Of a DNA stretch of 64,000 bases, positions 27,904 through 36,390 are shown in pieces (positions within the stretch are counted from its first letter, which is position 1; each line of letters opens with the position of its first letter). Below the pieces are notes generated by a model. It worked only from the letters and a program-made list of their open reading frames with translations. It ran no database searches and had not been told where the DNA came from. The stretch lies in NCBI GenBank assembly GCA_013373175.1, contig JABXII010000020.1, positions 1 through 64,000 of the forward strand. The letters run 5' to 3'. The translations under genes and the position numbers were made by a program. The stretch comes from Campylobacteraceae bacterium (GTDB lineage: Bacteria; Campylobacterota; Campylobacteria; Campylobacterales; Arcobacteraceae).

Positions 27904-28518
27904 TTGAGTTTTATAAATTTAAATAAAAAGCATTATTTAGGTAAAGGTAGAGAACGAGCATGCTATCTACATCCTACTGATGATACGAAGGTAATAAAGG
28001 TAGTTTATAAGCCTTTGGAAAATTTAAATCAAAATCAATTAGAGTACGAATATCTAAAATATTTAGAAAAAAAAGATATTCCTTTTTCTCATCTTTCAAA
28101 ATGTTATGGAAAAGTTCATACAAACCTTGGGGAAGGTTATGTTTTTGAAAGAATAAAAGACTATACAGGTGAAACATCAATATCTTTTAAAAACGTTGTA
28201 ATGAATGGACTTCTTTCTTCAAAACTTGAAATTGAACTTTTAGATGAGTTAAAGAATTATTTACTTGAAAATAGTATTATTTTTGTTGATGTAGCTTTAA
28301 GTAATGTATTTTGTCAAAAAATTTCAGAAGATAAATATAAATTAGTTTTAACTGATGGAATAGGTGGGAAAAGAATAGGGCTTAAATCAAAACTTTACTT
28401 GTATTCAAATCTTTTTACAAAGTATAAAGTCAAAAAACAATTAAAGAAACTTGATTCAAGATATAAAAAAGTAATTAAACAAGGAATAGATGCTAAAACA
28501 AGGTTATTAAGTGAATAA
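27904..28518 (+). CDS. YrbL-family protein, copy 3
   Basis: A 204-residue YrbL homologue starting at a TTG preceded by an AAAGGG ribosome site. Motifs: LGKGRERACYLHPTDDTKVIKVVY, FSHLSKCYGKVHTNLGEGYVFERI, VDVALSNVFCQ (Asn retained, Asp one step earlier than in copy 2) and VLTDGIGGKRI. Close relation to copy 2 suggests a recent local duplication followed by divergence. The stop overlaps the GTG of the glycoside-hydrolase-like gene by 8 nt. The function of YrbL proteins is unknown. Confidence 0.83.
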   Translation: MSFINLNKKHYLGKGRERACYLHPTDDTKVIKVVYKPLENLNQNQLEYEYLKYLEKKDIPFSHLSKCYGKVHTNLGEGYVFERIKDYTGETSISFKNVVMNGLLSSKLEIELLDELKNYLLENSIIFVDVALSNVFCQKISEDKYKLVLTDGIGGKRIGLKSKLYLYSNLFTKYKVKKQLKKLDSRYKKVIKQGIDAKTRLLSE

Positions 28519-29578
28519 AGCACCTTTCTTTTGGGATAAATATTCCGACCAACCAAGTGTTATAAAAGATAAATCTTATAAAAAAGCTATGAGAAAGAAG
28601 TATATTATTGATTATATCAAAATGCTTTTCTCTTCATTTTTTATTTTACCTCTTGCAATTTTTCTTATGAAACTATTTCGAGGTAAAGAAGAGCTTTCAA
28701 AAATAGAGTTTATTGGACTTGGAGTAAATCTAGACAAAGATGATGGGAATAATATACAACAAGAACTTATAGAAGAACTTGGTGTTAAAAATCTTATAAT
28801 TAGAATACCTCTTTGGGATATGCAAAATATTGATTCTTATGTAGAGTTTGCAAAAAGTTTTAATCAAAACTCATCTAAAAATATTTTACTAAATATCATG
28901 CAAGACAGAACTCATATTGAGAACAAAGAACTTTTAAAAAAAGATTTGGAAGTTATATTTTCAAAATTTAGTTCTTTTGTAAATGAGTATCAAATAGGTA
29001 CTACTATAAACAGAGCAAAATGGGGATTCTTTGCTGTAAAAGAGTATCTAGAAGTTTTCAAAGTAGCTCAAGATATAAGAGATGAAAAATATAAAGATTT
29101 AAAGTTAATAGGACCTAGTACAATAGATTTTGAATATTACTATAATGTAAGAGCAATGTTTAATCTATATAATGTTAAGTATGATAAAGTTAGTTCTCTT
29201 TTGTATGTAGATAGACGAGGAGCTCCATCAAATACTCAATATGGTTTTTTTGATACAAAAAATAAGATTGATTTACTTTACTCTTTATGTAAACTATCAA
29301 CTAAAACAAATGATGAGGTATATATTACAGAAGTTAATTGGCCCCTTTCAAATACTGCTCCTTATGCTCCAACAAGTGAACATGAGTGTATTTCTAATGA
29401 AGACTATTCAAAGTATATGCTTGAGTATTTAGAAACTACAAGAAAAAGTAAAAAAATACAAAAAGTTTTTTGGCATCAACTTATAGCCCCAGGCTATGGC
29501 TTAGTTGATAATCGAGATGGCAAAATAATTAAACTGCCACAATTTTATGTGTTAAAAGAGTTTTTGAATGCAAAATAA
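28511..29578 (+). CDS. Glycoside-hydrolase-like TIM-barrel protein (GH39/clan A type), possibly membrane-anchored
   Basis: A 355-residue protein with a basic N-terminus, one hydrophobic segment at about 35-55 (SSFFILPLAIFLMKLF), and a barrel-like domain starting IEFIGLGVNL. LIIRIPLWD and LLNIMQD suit the early strands, and YITEVNWPLS near 272 supplies a Glu in the position of the clan A nucleophile. The usual acid/base motif (NEP) is replaced by QIGTTINRAKWG, so the general acid seems missing. It may bind or trim core glycan, or be inactive. GTG start, overlapping copy 3 of YrbL and followed by waaF with 11-nt overlap. Family call is tentative. Confidence 0.55.
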   Translation: MNKAPFFWDKYSDQPSVIKDKSYKKAMRKKYIIDYIKMLFSSFFILPLAIFLMKLFRGKEELSKIEFIGLGVNLDKDDGNNIQQELIEELGVKNLIIRIPLWDMQNIDSYVEFAKSFNQNSSKNILLNIMQDRTHIENKELLKKDLEVIFSKFSSFVNEYQIGTTINRAKWGFFAVKEYLEVFKVAQDIRDEKYKDLKLIGPSTIDFEYYYNVRAMFNLYNVKYDKVSSLLYVDRRGAPSNTQYGFFDTKNKIDLLYSLCKLSTKTNDEVYITEVNWPLSNTAPYAPTSEHECISNEDYSKYMLEYLETTRKSKKIQKVFWHQLIAPGYGLVDNRDGKIIKLPQFYVLKEFLNAK

Positions 29579-30512
29579 AATGAAGATAGAAAAAATATTT
29601 ATTGAAATACCAACTTGGCTTGGTGATGCTATTATGACAACTCCTGCTATTGAAAATGTTATAAAAACATATCCAAAGGCAAAGATAACTCTTCTTGGCT
29701 CTTTTGTATCAACTCAAGCATTAGGTAACTTTAAAAATATAGAGAAAGTTATAATTGATGATACAAAAAAGAAAGGGAATAGATATTTAAATCTTTATAA
29801 GTTAGCAAAAAAAATAGGAAAAGTTGATGTAGCCATTTCTTTTAGAAGAAGTTTTTCGTCAAAACTTATGATGTTCTTTGTAGATGCGAAGAAAAAGTTT
29901 AATTATAAGAGATTAGAAAAAAAGCAAATACATCAAGTACTAAGATACAATGATTTTGTAAATCATGTTTTAAAGTTAGATAATAAAGTAGGAGATTTAA
30001 AACTATATTTCACTCCTTATAAATATCCTAAACCAACACTTGGAATTAATCCAGGGGCAACTTATGGAAGTGCAAAAAGATGGTACCCAGAAGAGTTTGC
30101 CAAAGTTGCAATAACTATGTCAAAAACTCATGACATAGTTATTTTTGGAGGACCTTCTGAAACTGATATTGCAAAGGATATTGAAGAAGAACTTTTAGCA
30201 AATGGAATTAAAAACTATCAAAACCTTGCAGGAAAAACTACAATACCAGAACTTATAGAAAAAATTGCAGGCTTAGATATCTTTATTACAAATGATTCTG
30301 GACCTATGCATGTAGCAGCTGCATATAAAGTAAAAACTGCAGCTATTTTTGGACCAACAAGATTTAAAGAAACAAATCAATGGAATAATCCTAATGAAAA
30401 TATAATAACAAAAAATTTAGAGTGTGCACCCTGTATGAAAAGAACTTGCCCACTTAAACATCACAACTGTATGAAGTTAATAACTGCACAAGATGTTTTA
30501 AAAGTTTTGTAG
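29568..30512 (+). CDS. waaF: LPS heptosyltransferase II
   Basis: This GT9 enzyme adds the second heptose of the inner core from ADP-heptose. The N-terminal EIPTWLGDAIMTTPAI loop, the NPGATYGSAKRWYP motif near 160-175 and the FITNDSGPMHVAAA motif (Asp243) are hallmark WaaF segments. The C-terminal cysteine cluster (ECAPCMKRTCPLKHHNCM) is also usual for the family. Length 314. An in-frame ATG at 29580 (MKIEKIFIEIP) is an alternative start that avoids part of the overlap. The gene ends the core block; a 65-nt gap with a promoter-like site follows. Confidence 0.94.
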   Translation: MQNKMKIEKIFIEIPTWLGDAIMTTPAIENVIKTYPKAKITLLGSFVSTQALGNFKNIEKVIIDDTKKKGNRYLNLYKLAKKIGKVDVAISFRRSFSSKLMMFFVDAKKKFNYKRLEKKQIHQVLRYNDFVNHVLKLDNKVGDLKLYFTPYKYPKPTLGINPGATYGSAKRWYPEEFAKVAITMSKTHDIVIFGGPSETDIAKDIEEELLANGIKNYQNLAGKTTIPELIEKIAGLDIFITNDSGPMHVAAAYKVKTAAIFGPTRFKETNQWNNPNENIITKNLECAPCMKRTCPLKHHNCMKLITAQDVLKVL

Positions 30513-30542
30513 TAATTTAAAAGTAATATTATTTTAATAGGG

Positions 30543-30548
30543 TATAAT
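30543..30548 (+). promoter_or_regulatory. Candidate -10 box for the wzz-to-pgi unit
   Basis: A TATAAT lies 35 nt upstream of the wzz ATG in the 65-nt gap after waaF, with an AGGAG ribosome site at 30569-30573. The spacing gives a plausible leader of about 20-25 nt. It probably starts a new transcription unit for chain-length control and precursor genes. Confidence 0.5.
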
Positions 30549-30577
30549 AGAATTTATTATTACAATTTAGGAGACTC

Positions 30578-31162
30578 ATGCAACAAAATAGAGAATATAT
30601 TTCAGAAGATGAAATTGATTTAAAAGAATTATTTAAAACATTATGCTCATATAAAAGATTTATTATAATTTTTACAAGTTTAATTACAATTTTTTCGATA
30701 CTTTATGTGATTTCTTTAAATCCTAGACCTATATATAAAGGTTCACTTTTAATTGAAATAGGTGCGTATAAAACTAGTGATAATGAATTTATCAATATTG
30801 ATAATACAAATAATTTAAAAGTTATTCTAGAAGAAAAATTTAATATTAATATTTCTACCCCTACTAGATCTGATTCTTTAATTAAAATAATTGCAAAAAA
30901 TGTAGATAGAACTAAGATAGAAAAAGAAATAAATCAAGTATATAATTTTGTAGAAGAAAGACATTCAGAAAAATTAAAAACATTTAAAGAATTTATTTCT
31001 ACTAAAAAAGTAAGTGAAGTTAAAATATCTAATGAACCTATAAATAAACCGAAGAAAAAACTTATAGTTATAGTTTCTTTTGTTACTGGGCTTATTTTAT
31101 CTATTTTCTTAGTATTTTTTATAGAGTTTATTAAAGGTATTAAAAAGGAAGAAGAATTTTGA
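30578..31162 (+). CDS. wzz: Wzz-type chain-length regulator
   Basis: A 194-residue polysaccharide co-polymerase with the Wzz layout: short cytoplasmic start with an acidic DEIDLKELF segment, transmembrane helix at about 31-50, periplasmic domain, and a second helix near 166-187 preceded by a Pro-containing stretch (NEPINKPKKKL). It would set O-chain modal length together with a Wzy polymerase in the inner membrane. It is shorter than classical Wzz (about 320 residues), the periplasmic part being only some 115 residues. Good AGGAG site. It overlaps the next gene by 4 nt. Confidence 0.85.
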   Translation: MQQNREYISEDEIDLKELFKTLCSYKRFIIIFTSLITIFSILYVISLNPRPIYKGSLLIEIGAYKTSDNEFINIDNTNNLKVILEEKFNINISTPTRSDSLIKIIAKNVDRTKIEKEINQVYNFVEERHSEKLKTFKEFISTKKVSEVKISNEPINKPKKKLIVIVSFVTGLILSIFLVFFIEFIKGIKKEEEF

Positions 31163-31908
31163 TATACGATTTTTGGAAAAATTATCAAGATATTTTATCT
31201 TATGATCAAGCACTAGCCTTTGATTATAGACTTGATAATATTGTATTAAAACTTAATGAATTTTTTCAAAGGCTTTTAATAGAACCAATTGAAAAAAAAG
31301 AAATTACTTTGTATTTAGCGGGTTCATGTATTAAGTCAGATAGTTTTAGAGATTTAGATATGATTTTTCCAATATCAGAAGATAGAGAAATTCTTAACAA
31401 TGCTTTAAATAAAGACTATTTTGAGTATGAAAACAATTCATATACTTATAGATATAAAAATGATATTTATCAACTAGTTTTTAGAGAGAAGTTTAAAGAT
31501 GCAACTTTACAAGAACTTGTAGATGGTTTTGATTTTGATTCTACAAAAGTTGCTTTTGAATGCAAATATAATACAAAAAAGAGACTTCTCACTGTTGTAT
31601 CTTGTGAAATGAGAGAAGAGTTTATTACTTATATAAATACAAGGGTAAATAATCTTTGTAAAGTTAGTGTGAATCCTTTTGTATCTTTGCAACGTTCAAT
31701 CCATTTTTTAAAACGAGGTGATGATGTTCCATATAGTGTTTTTTTAGATATTTGTGAAAAAATAGCAGAGTTAAAAATTAAAGAGAATGAAAATGTAGAA
31801 AAACACTTTGATAGACTTCAAGGAAATCCTAATAAATTAGAAAATATTAAAGATGCAATTTCAAACTTTATTGAACACAAGATAGAAGAGATTGAGGAGA
31901 AGAAGTGA
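31159..31908 (+). CDS. Nucleotidyltransferase-fold protein of unknown role
   Basis: A 249-residue soluble protein. The segment YLAGSCIKSDSFRDLDMIFP at about 51-70 has the GS...DxD pattern of the DNA polymerase beta nucleotidyltransferase fold (antitoxin MNT, aminoglycoside adenylyltransferase and poly(A)-polymerase-like proteins). The rest is helical with an acidic, Lys-rich coiled-coil-like C-terminus. I do not recognise a specific family. It sits between wzz and pgi with 4-nt overlaps on both sides. A role in transferring a nucleotide to a sugar or protein is possible but unproven. TTG start. Confidence 0.5.
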   Translation: MIYDFWKNYQDILSYDQALAFDYRLDNIVLKLNEFFQRLLIEPIEKKEITLYLAGSCIKSDSFRDLDMIFPISEDREILNNALNKDYFEYENNSYTYRYKNDIYQLVFREKFKDATLQELVDGFDFDSTKVAFECKYNTKKRLLTVVSCEMREEFITYINTRVNNLCKVSVNPFVSLQRSIHFLKRGDDVPYSVFLDICEKIAELKIKENENVEKHFDRLQGNPNKLENIKDAISNFIEHKIEEIEEKK

Positions 31909-33107
31909 AGTATCAAAAAAGCTTTTATCAAATAAAATCAAACGATGCTATCTTTGAAAAAATTAAAAATGAGAAAGAAACAATAGGTTATTATAATCTT
32001 CCTTTTCAAGATATAAACTCTATAAAAGAGTTTGCAAAAAATGTACAACAACAACATATTGTAGTAGTTGGTATTGGAGGGAGTTCTTTAGGTACTTTTG
32101 CCATTCATCATTTTTTAATAGATAAAGAAAATGATAAAAAACTTCATTTTTTAGAGTCAACAGATCCTATTGATTTACAAAGAAGAATAAAAAAGATTGA
32201 TTTAGATGATGCTTTATTTATAATTATTTCTAAGTCTGGAACAACAATTGAAACTATTTCTATTTTAAAATACTTATCTTCTAAAATAGAGTTAACTAAT
32301 ATTAACACAGTATGTGTAACTGAAGAAGATAGTAAACTAAGTATTTTTGCAAAATCAAAAGATATAAAAATATTTAATATCCCTAAAAATGTAGGTGGAA
32401 GATTTTCTGTTTTTTCAAACGTAGGTTTGCTACCACTTGCTATCATGGACTTAGATATAGATAAACTACTAAAAGGTTGTCAAGATATATATAATAGTTT
32501 TTTTTCAAAAGAGGACTATTACAATATCATTATGGAAAAAGCAAGATTTATAGTTGAAAATAAAAATAGATTTAATATAAATGTTGTTTTTTCTTATTCC
32601 TCACTACTCGATGGTTTTAATGAATGGTATGTACAACTTTGGGGTGAAAGTTTAGGAAAAATAAATATAAATGGAACTAAACAAGCTTTAACACCAGTTG
32701 GCCTTTTAGGACCAGTTGATCAACACTCTTTTTTACAACTTATAATGGAAGGGAAAAGAGATAAAACAGTAACTTTTATTAAGATTGAAGATTTTAATGA
32801 TGATTTAACTATCCCAAATGTTTCACTAGAAGGTTTGGAAGAACTTGATTATTTAAATGAGATAAAATTTAAAGACTTAATAAATAAACAAGCAGATTCA
32901 ACTATTCAAGCAATTGAAGAATTAAAAGATGTACCATATGATGTAATTACAATTCAATCTCAAGATGAGTATAATATAGGAAAACTTATGTTTACCTATG
33001 AACTATTAACTTCTATAGTTGGAAGTTTTGTTCAAATAAACACATATGATCAACCAGGTGTTGAAGCTGGAAAAATTATTTTAAAGAATAGATTGAAAAG
33101 AAAATAA
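31905..33107 (+). CDS. pgi: Glucose-6-phosphate isomerase
   Basis: This cytoplasmic SIS-domain enzyme interconverts glucose 6-phosphate and fructose 6-phosphate. The 400-residue protein carries VVGIGGSSLG near 56, SKSGTTIETI near 111-120, VGGRFSVFSNVGLLP near 163-178, and the C-terminal YDQPGVEAGK signature. It is short for the family (about 550 in E. coli) but typical of the compact forms in epsilonproteobacteria. GTG start, 4-nt overlap with the preceding gene. In context it supplies hexose phosphate for UDP-glucose, CDP-glucose and aminosugar precursors. Confidence 0.93.
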   Translation: MKYQKSFYQIKSNDAIFEKIKNEKETIGYYNLPFQDINSIKEFAKNVQQQHIVVVGIGGSSLGTFAIHHFLIDKENDKKLHFLESTDPIDLQRRIKKIDLDDALFIIISKSGTTIETISILKYLSSKIELTNINTVCVTEEDSKLSIFAKSKDIKIFNIPKNVGGRFSVFSNVGLLPLAIMDLDIDKLLKGCQDIYNSFFSKEDYYNIIMEKARFIVENKNRFNINVVFSYSSLLDGFNEWYVQLWGESLGKININGTKQALTPVGLLGPVDQHSFLQLIMEGKRDKTVTFIKIEDFNDDLTIPNVSLEGLEELDYLNEIKFKDLINKQADSTIQAIEELKDVPYDVITIQSQDEYNIGKLMFTYELLTSIVGSFVQINTYDQPGVEAGKIILKNRLKRK

Positions 33108-33192
33108 TATAACAAACTTGTAAGAAGAAAATAGCTAAAATGACAAATTAATATTTAATAGAATATAGATAATATCAAGGATAAAATTATTA

Positions 33193-34416
33193 ATGCTTAA
33201 TAATAAATCATATAAAATAGCAATAGCAGGTACAGGATATGTAGGTCTATCAAATGGACTACTTCTTGCACAACATAATGAAGTGATTGCATTAGATATC
33301 ATTCCAGAAAAAGTAGAACTGTTAAATAATAAAAAATCCCCTATTGAAGATAAAGAAATAGAAGAATATTTACTAAAAGATGATTTAAACTTCACTGCAA
33401 CTTTAGATAAACAAAAAGCTTATGAAAATGCAGATTATATTATTATAGCTACACCAACAGACTATGATCCTGAATCAAACTATTTTAATACAAAGTCAAT
33501 AGAGTATGTAGTACAAGATGTACTAGCTATAAACTCAAATGCTATAATGGTAATTAAGTCAACTATACCAGTAGGCTATACAAAATCTTTAAACAAAAAA
33601 TTTAACACAAATAATATTATTTTTTCTCCGGAGTTTTTGAGAGAAGGAAAAGCTCTCTTTGATAATTTATATCCAAGTCGTATAATAGTAGGTGAAAAAT
33701 CAGAACGTGCTACAATTTTTGCAAACCTTTTAGCACAAGGAGCAATAAAAGAAAATATAGATATTCTTTTTACAGATTCAACAGAAGCAGAAGCTGTAAA
33801 GCTTTTTTCAAATACATACTTAGCTATGAGAGTAGCATACTTCAATGAACTTGATTCGTATGCTCAGACTCATAATTTAGATACAGAACAAATTATTAAG
33901 GGTGTAGGATTAGATCCAAGAATTGGAACTCACTATAACAATCCTTCTTTTGGATATGGAGGATATTGTTTGCCAAAAGATACAAAACAATTAAGAGCAA
34001 ACTATGAAGATGTACCCTCAAACTTGATAGGTGCAATTGTAGAATCAAATACTACAAGAAAAGATTTTATAGCAGATAGTATTATTAAAAAACTTCATCT
34101 AACATCACAAAATGCTACAAATATAGATACAAATAAAAAAGTAGGTATTTTTAGACTTGTTATGAAACAAGGAAGCGATAACTTTAGAAGCTCTGCAATA
34201 GCAGGAGTAATCAAAAGAATCAAAGCAAAAGGAATAGAGATAGTAATATATGAGCCAAACTTTAGTGAAGATACTTACTTTAATTCAAAAGTAATTAAGA
34301 ATATTGAAGAGTTTAAAAGTATATCAGACGTGATAGTTGCAAATAGAGTAGAAGACTGTATAAATGATGTAGCAGATAAAATTTATACAAGAGATATATT
34401 TAATAGTGATAGTTAA
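33193..34416 (+). CDS. ugd: UDP-glucose 6-dehydrogenase
   Basis: A 407-residue nucleotide-sugar dehydrogenase that oxidises UDP-glucose twice to UDP-glucuronate with NAD. The NAD-binding motif [12 protein letters not shown] begins at about residue 11. The central helix bears [21 protein letters not shown], and the catalytic Cys259 lies in [10 protein letters not shown]. It resembles the shorter E. coli-type Ugd. An 85-nt gap separates it from pgi, with an AAGGA ribosome site and a weak GATAAT box (33168-33173). The product probably passes to the epimerase encoded next. Confidence 0.92.
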   Translation: MLNNKSYKIAIAGTGYVGLSNGLLLAQHNEVIALDIIPEKVELLNNKKSPIEDKEIEEYLLKDDLNFTATLDKQKAYENADYIIIATPTDYDPESNYFNTKSIEYVVQDVLAINSNAIMVIKSTIPVGYTKSLNKKFNTNNIIFSPEFLREGKALFDNLYPSRIIVGEKSERATIFANLLAQGAIKENIDILFTDSTEAEAVKLFSNTYLAMRVAYFNELDSYAQTHNLDTEQIIKGVGLDPRIGTHYNNPSFGYGGYCLPKDTKQLRANYEDVPSNLIGAIVESNTTRKDFIADSIIKKLHLTSQNATNIDTNKKVGIFRLVMKQGSDNFRSSAIAGVIKRIKAKGIEIVIYEPNFSEDTYFNSKVIKNIEEFKSISDVIVANRVEDCINDVADKIYTRDIFNSDS

Positions 34417-34424
34417 GAGATAAA

Positions 34425-35432
34425 ATGAAGATATTAGTCACTGGAGCAGCAGGTTTTATAGGTTTCCATTTAGTAAAAAAACTTCTTGAAAGAGGAGATG
34501 AAGTACTAGGATTAGATAATATTAATGATTACTATGATGTAAATCTTAAATATGCAAGATTGAATGAACTTGGAATAAATAAAGATGAAATCAAAGAAGA
34601 TAAATTAATTAAATCTTCAATTTTTTCACAACATAAATTTATTAAAATAAATCTAGAAAATAAAGAAGCGATGAATAAACTTTTTGAAAATGAAAAGTTT
34701 GATGCTGTATGTAACTTGGCCGCACAAGCAGGAGTAAGATATTCGCTAGAAAATCCTCATGCTTATATTCAATCGAATGTAGTAGGATTTATGAATATAC
34801 TTGAGGCTTGCAGATACTATGGTGTAAAGAACTTATCTTATGCTTCCTCTTCTTCTGTATATGGACTAAATAAATCTCAACCATTCAGAACTACTGATAA
34901 AACAGATACGCCAATAAGTCTTTATGCTGCAACAAAAAAGTCAAATGAACTTATGGCACATACATATAGTCATCTTTATGGGATTAAGACTACAGGACTT
35001 AGGTTCTTTACAGTATATGGACCATGGGGAAGACCTGATATGGCACCTATGCTTTTTGCAGATGCAATTACAAATGATAGACCAATAAAGGTATTTAATC
35101 ATGGAAATATGAGTAGAGACTTCACTTATATAGATGATATTGTAGATGGAATAGTAAAAGTTATAGACTGTCCTCCTTCTCTAACCTCTAACTATAGGAT
35201 CTATAATATAGGGAATAATGCTCCTGTATCATTAATGAAATTTATTGAAACTTTGGAACGTTCATTTGGAAAAGAATCTAAAAAAAACTTTTTACCAATT
35301 CAAAAAGGTGATGTAGAAACTACATATGCAGATGTAACTAGTTTGATAAATGATTTTAATTATAAGCCAAGTACAAAACTCTTTGATGGTATTAATAATT
35401 TTGTAAAGTGGTATAAAGGATTTTATAAATAA
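34425..35432 (+). CDS. NAD-dependent epimerase, UDP-glucuronate 4-epimerase type
   Basis: A 335-residue extended SDR beginning with GAAGFIGFHLVKKLLERG. LDNINDYYDVNLKYARL is a stretch highly characteristic of UDP-GlcA 4-epimerases (and of related epimerases in capsule loci). SSSSVYG with the following YAATKKSNE give the catalytic Ser/Thr, Tyr and Lys. It would convert UDP-glucuronate to UDP-galacturonate, fitting the ugd gene 8 nt upstream. Galacturonate in the O-chain or core is therefore likely. The 1-nt overlap with kpsF indicates one operon. Confidence 0.9.
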   Translation: MKILVTGAAGFIGFHLVKKLLERGDEVLGLDNINDYYDVNLKYARLNELGINKDEIKEDKLIKSSIFSQHKFIKINLENKEAMNKLFENEKFDAVCNLAAQAGVRYSLENPHAYIQSNVVGFMNILEACRYYGVKNLSYASSSSVYGLNKSQPFRTTDKTDTPISLYAATKKSNELMAHTYSHLYGIKTTGLRFFTVYGPWGRPDMAPMLFADAITNDRPIKVFNHGNMSRDFTYIDDIVDGIVKVIDCPPSLTSNYRIYNIGNNAPVSLMKFIETLERSFGKESKKNFLPIQKGDVETTYADVTSLINDFNYKPSTKLFDGINNFVKWYKGFYK

Positions 35433-36382
35433 TGAATATTTTAAATATAGCAAAAGAAGTATTTGAAGTGGAATCAAAAGAAATATTAAAGTTATCAAAG
35501 TTTTTGACAATTGACTTTGAACAAGCTGTCAATGCAATTTATAATTCAAAAGGTAAGCTTATAGTTTGCGGTATGGGGAAATCAGGTATAATAGGTAAAA
35601 AGATAGCAGCAACCTTGGCTAGTACTGGAACTCCTAGTTTTTTTTTACATCCTGGGGAGGCATACCATGGTGACCTTGGCATGATAGAAAATGAAGATGT
35701 CATTTTACTTATTTCAAATTCAGGTGAAACAGATGAAGTATTAAAATTAATACCTTTTTTAAAAAATCAGGGTAATATAACTATATCTATGACTGGTAAA
35801 CCTAAATCGACTTTATCAATTAATACAAACTATCATCTAAATATAGCAATTGAGAAAGAAGCTTGCCCTTTACAACTTGCTCCAACAAGTTCTACTACAG
35901 CAACATTAGTTATGGGTGATGCATTAGCGATTGCCTTAATGAGATTAAAACAATTTGAGGATAAAGATTTTGCACAATTTCATCCTGGTGGTACATTAGG
36001 AAAAAAACTTCTTACAAAAGTTGAAAATGTTATGAAAAAAGACAACTTACCAACATGCAATAAAAATGAAAATATAAAAAAAGTTATTCATAAAATTACA
36101 GATGGGAAATGCGGATTGGTTGTAGTTATAGAAGATGATTCAATTAGCGGTATAATAACAGATGGTGATATTAGAAGGGCTATGGAAAATAACGAAGAAG
36201 AGTTTTTTTCTTTAAAAGCGAATAATCTTATGAGTTCTAATCCTAAAGTAATAGAAAAAGATGAAAAATTAACAACTGCAAGTGCATTAATGAATACTTA
36301 CAAAGTAAATTCACTTTTAGTTGTAGATGAAAATAATATTTTAACAGGTATTGTTCAAATATATGATTTTGAAGTATTATAG
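35432..36382 (+). CDS. kdsD: Arabinose-5-phosphate isomerase (SIS + CBS domains)
   Basis: This 316-residue KpsF/KdsD/GutQ-family enzyme interconverts ribulose 5-phosphate and arabinose 5-phosphate, the first step to Kdo. The SIS domain (about 35-165) has VCGMGKSGIIGKKIAATLASTG, HPGEAYHGDLG and ISNSGETDE. Two CBS repeats occupy about 200-316. It may be the only Kdo-pathway isomerase of the cell, or a second, cluster-specific copy. The nearby KdsB-like domain of the fusion gene raises the possibility that both serve a Kdo-like sugar, but they are 13 kb apart. Confidence 0.92.
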   Translation: MNILNIAKEVFEVESKEILKLSKFLTIDFEQAVNAIYNSKGKLIVCGMGKSGIIGKKIAATLASTGTPSFFLHPGEAYHGDLGMIENEDVILLISNSGETDEVLKLIPFLKNQGNITISMTGKPKSTLSINTNYHLNIAIEKEACPLQLAPTSSTTATLVMGDALAIALMRLKQFEDKDFAQFHPGGTLGKKLLTKVENVMKKDNLPTCNKNENIKKVIHKITDGKCGLVVVIEDDSISGIITDGDIRRAMENNEEEFFSLKANNLMSSNPKVIEKDEKLTTASALMNTYKVNSLLVVDENNILTGIVQIYDFEVL

Positions 36383-36390
36383 GTTATTAA

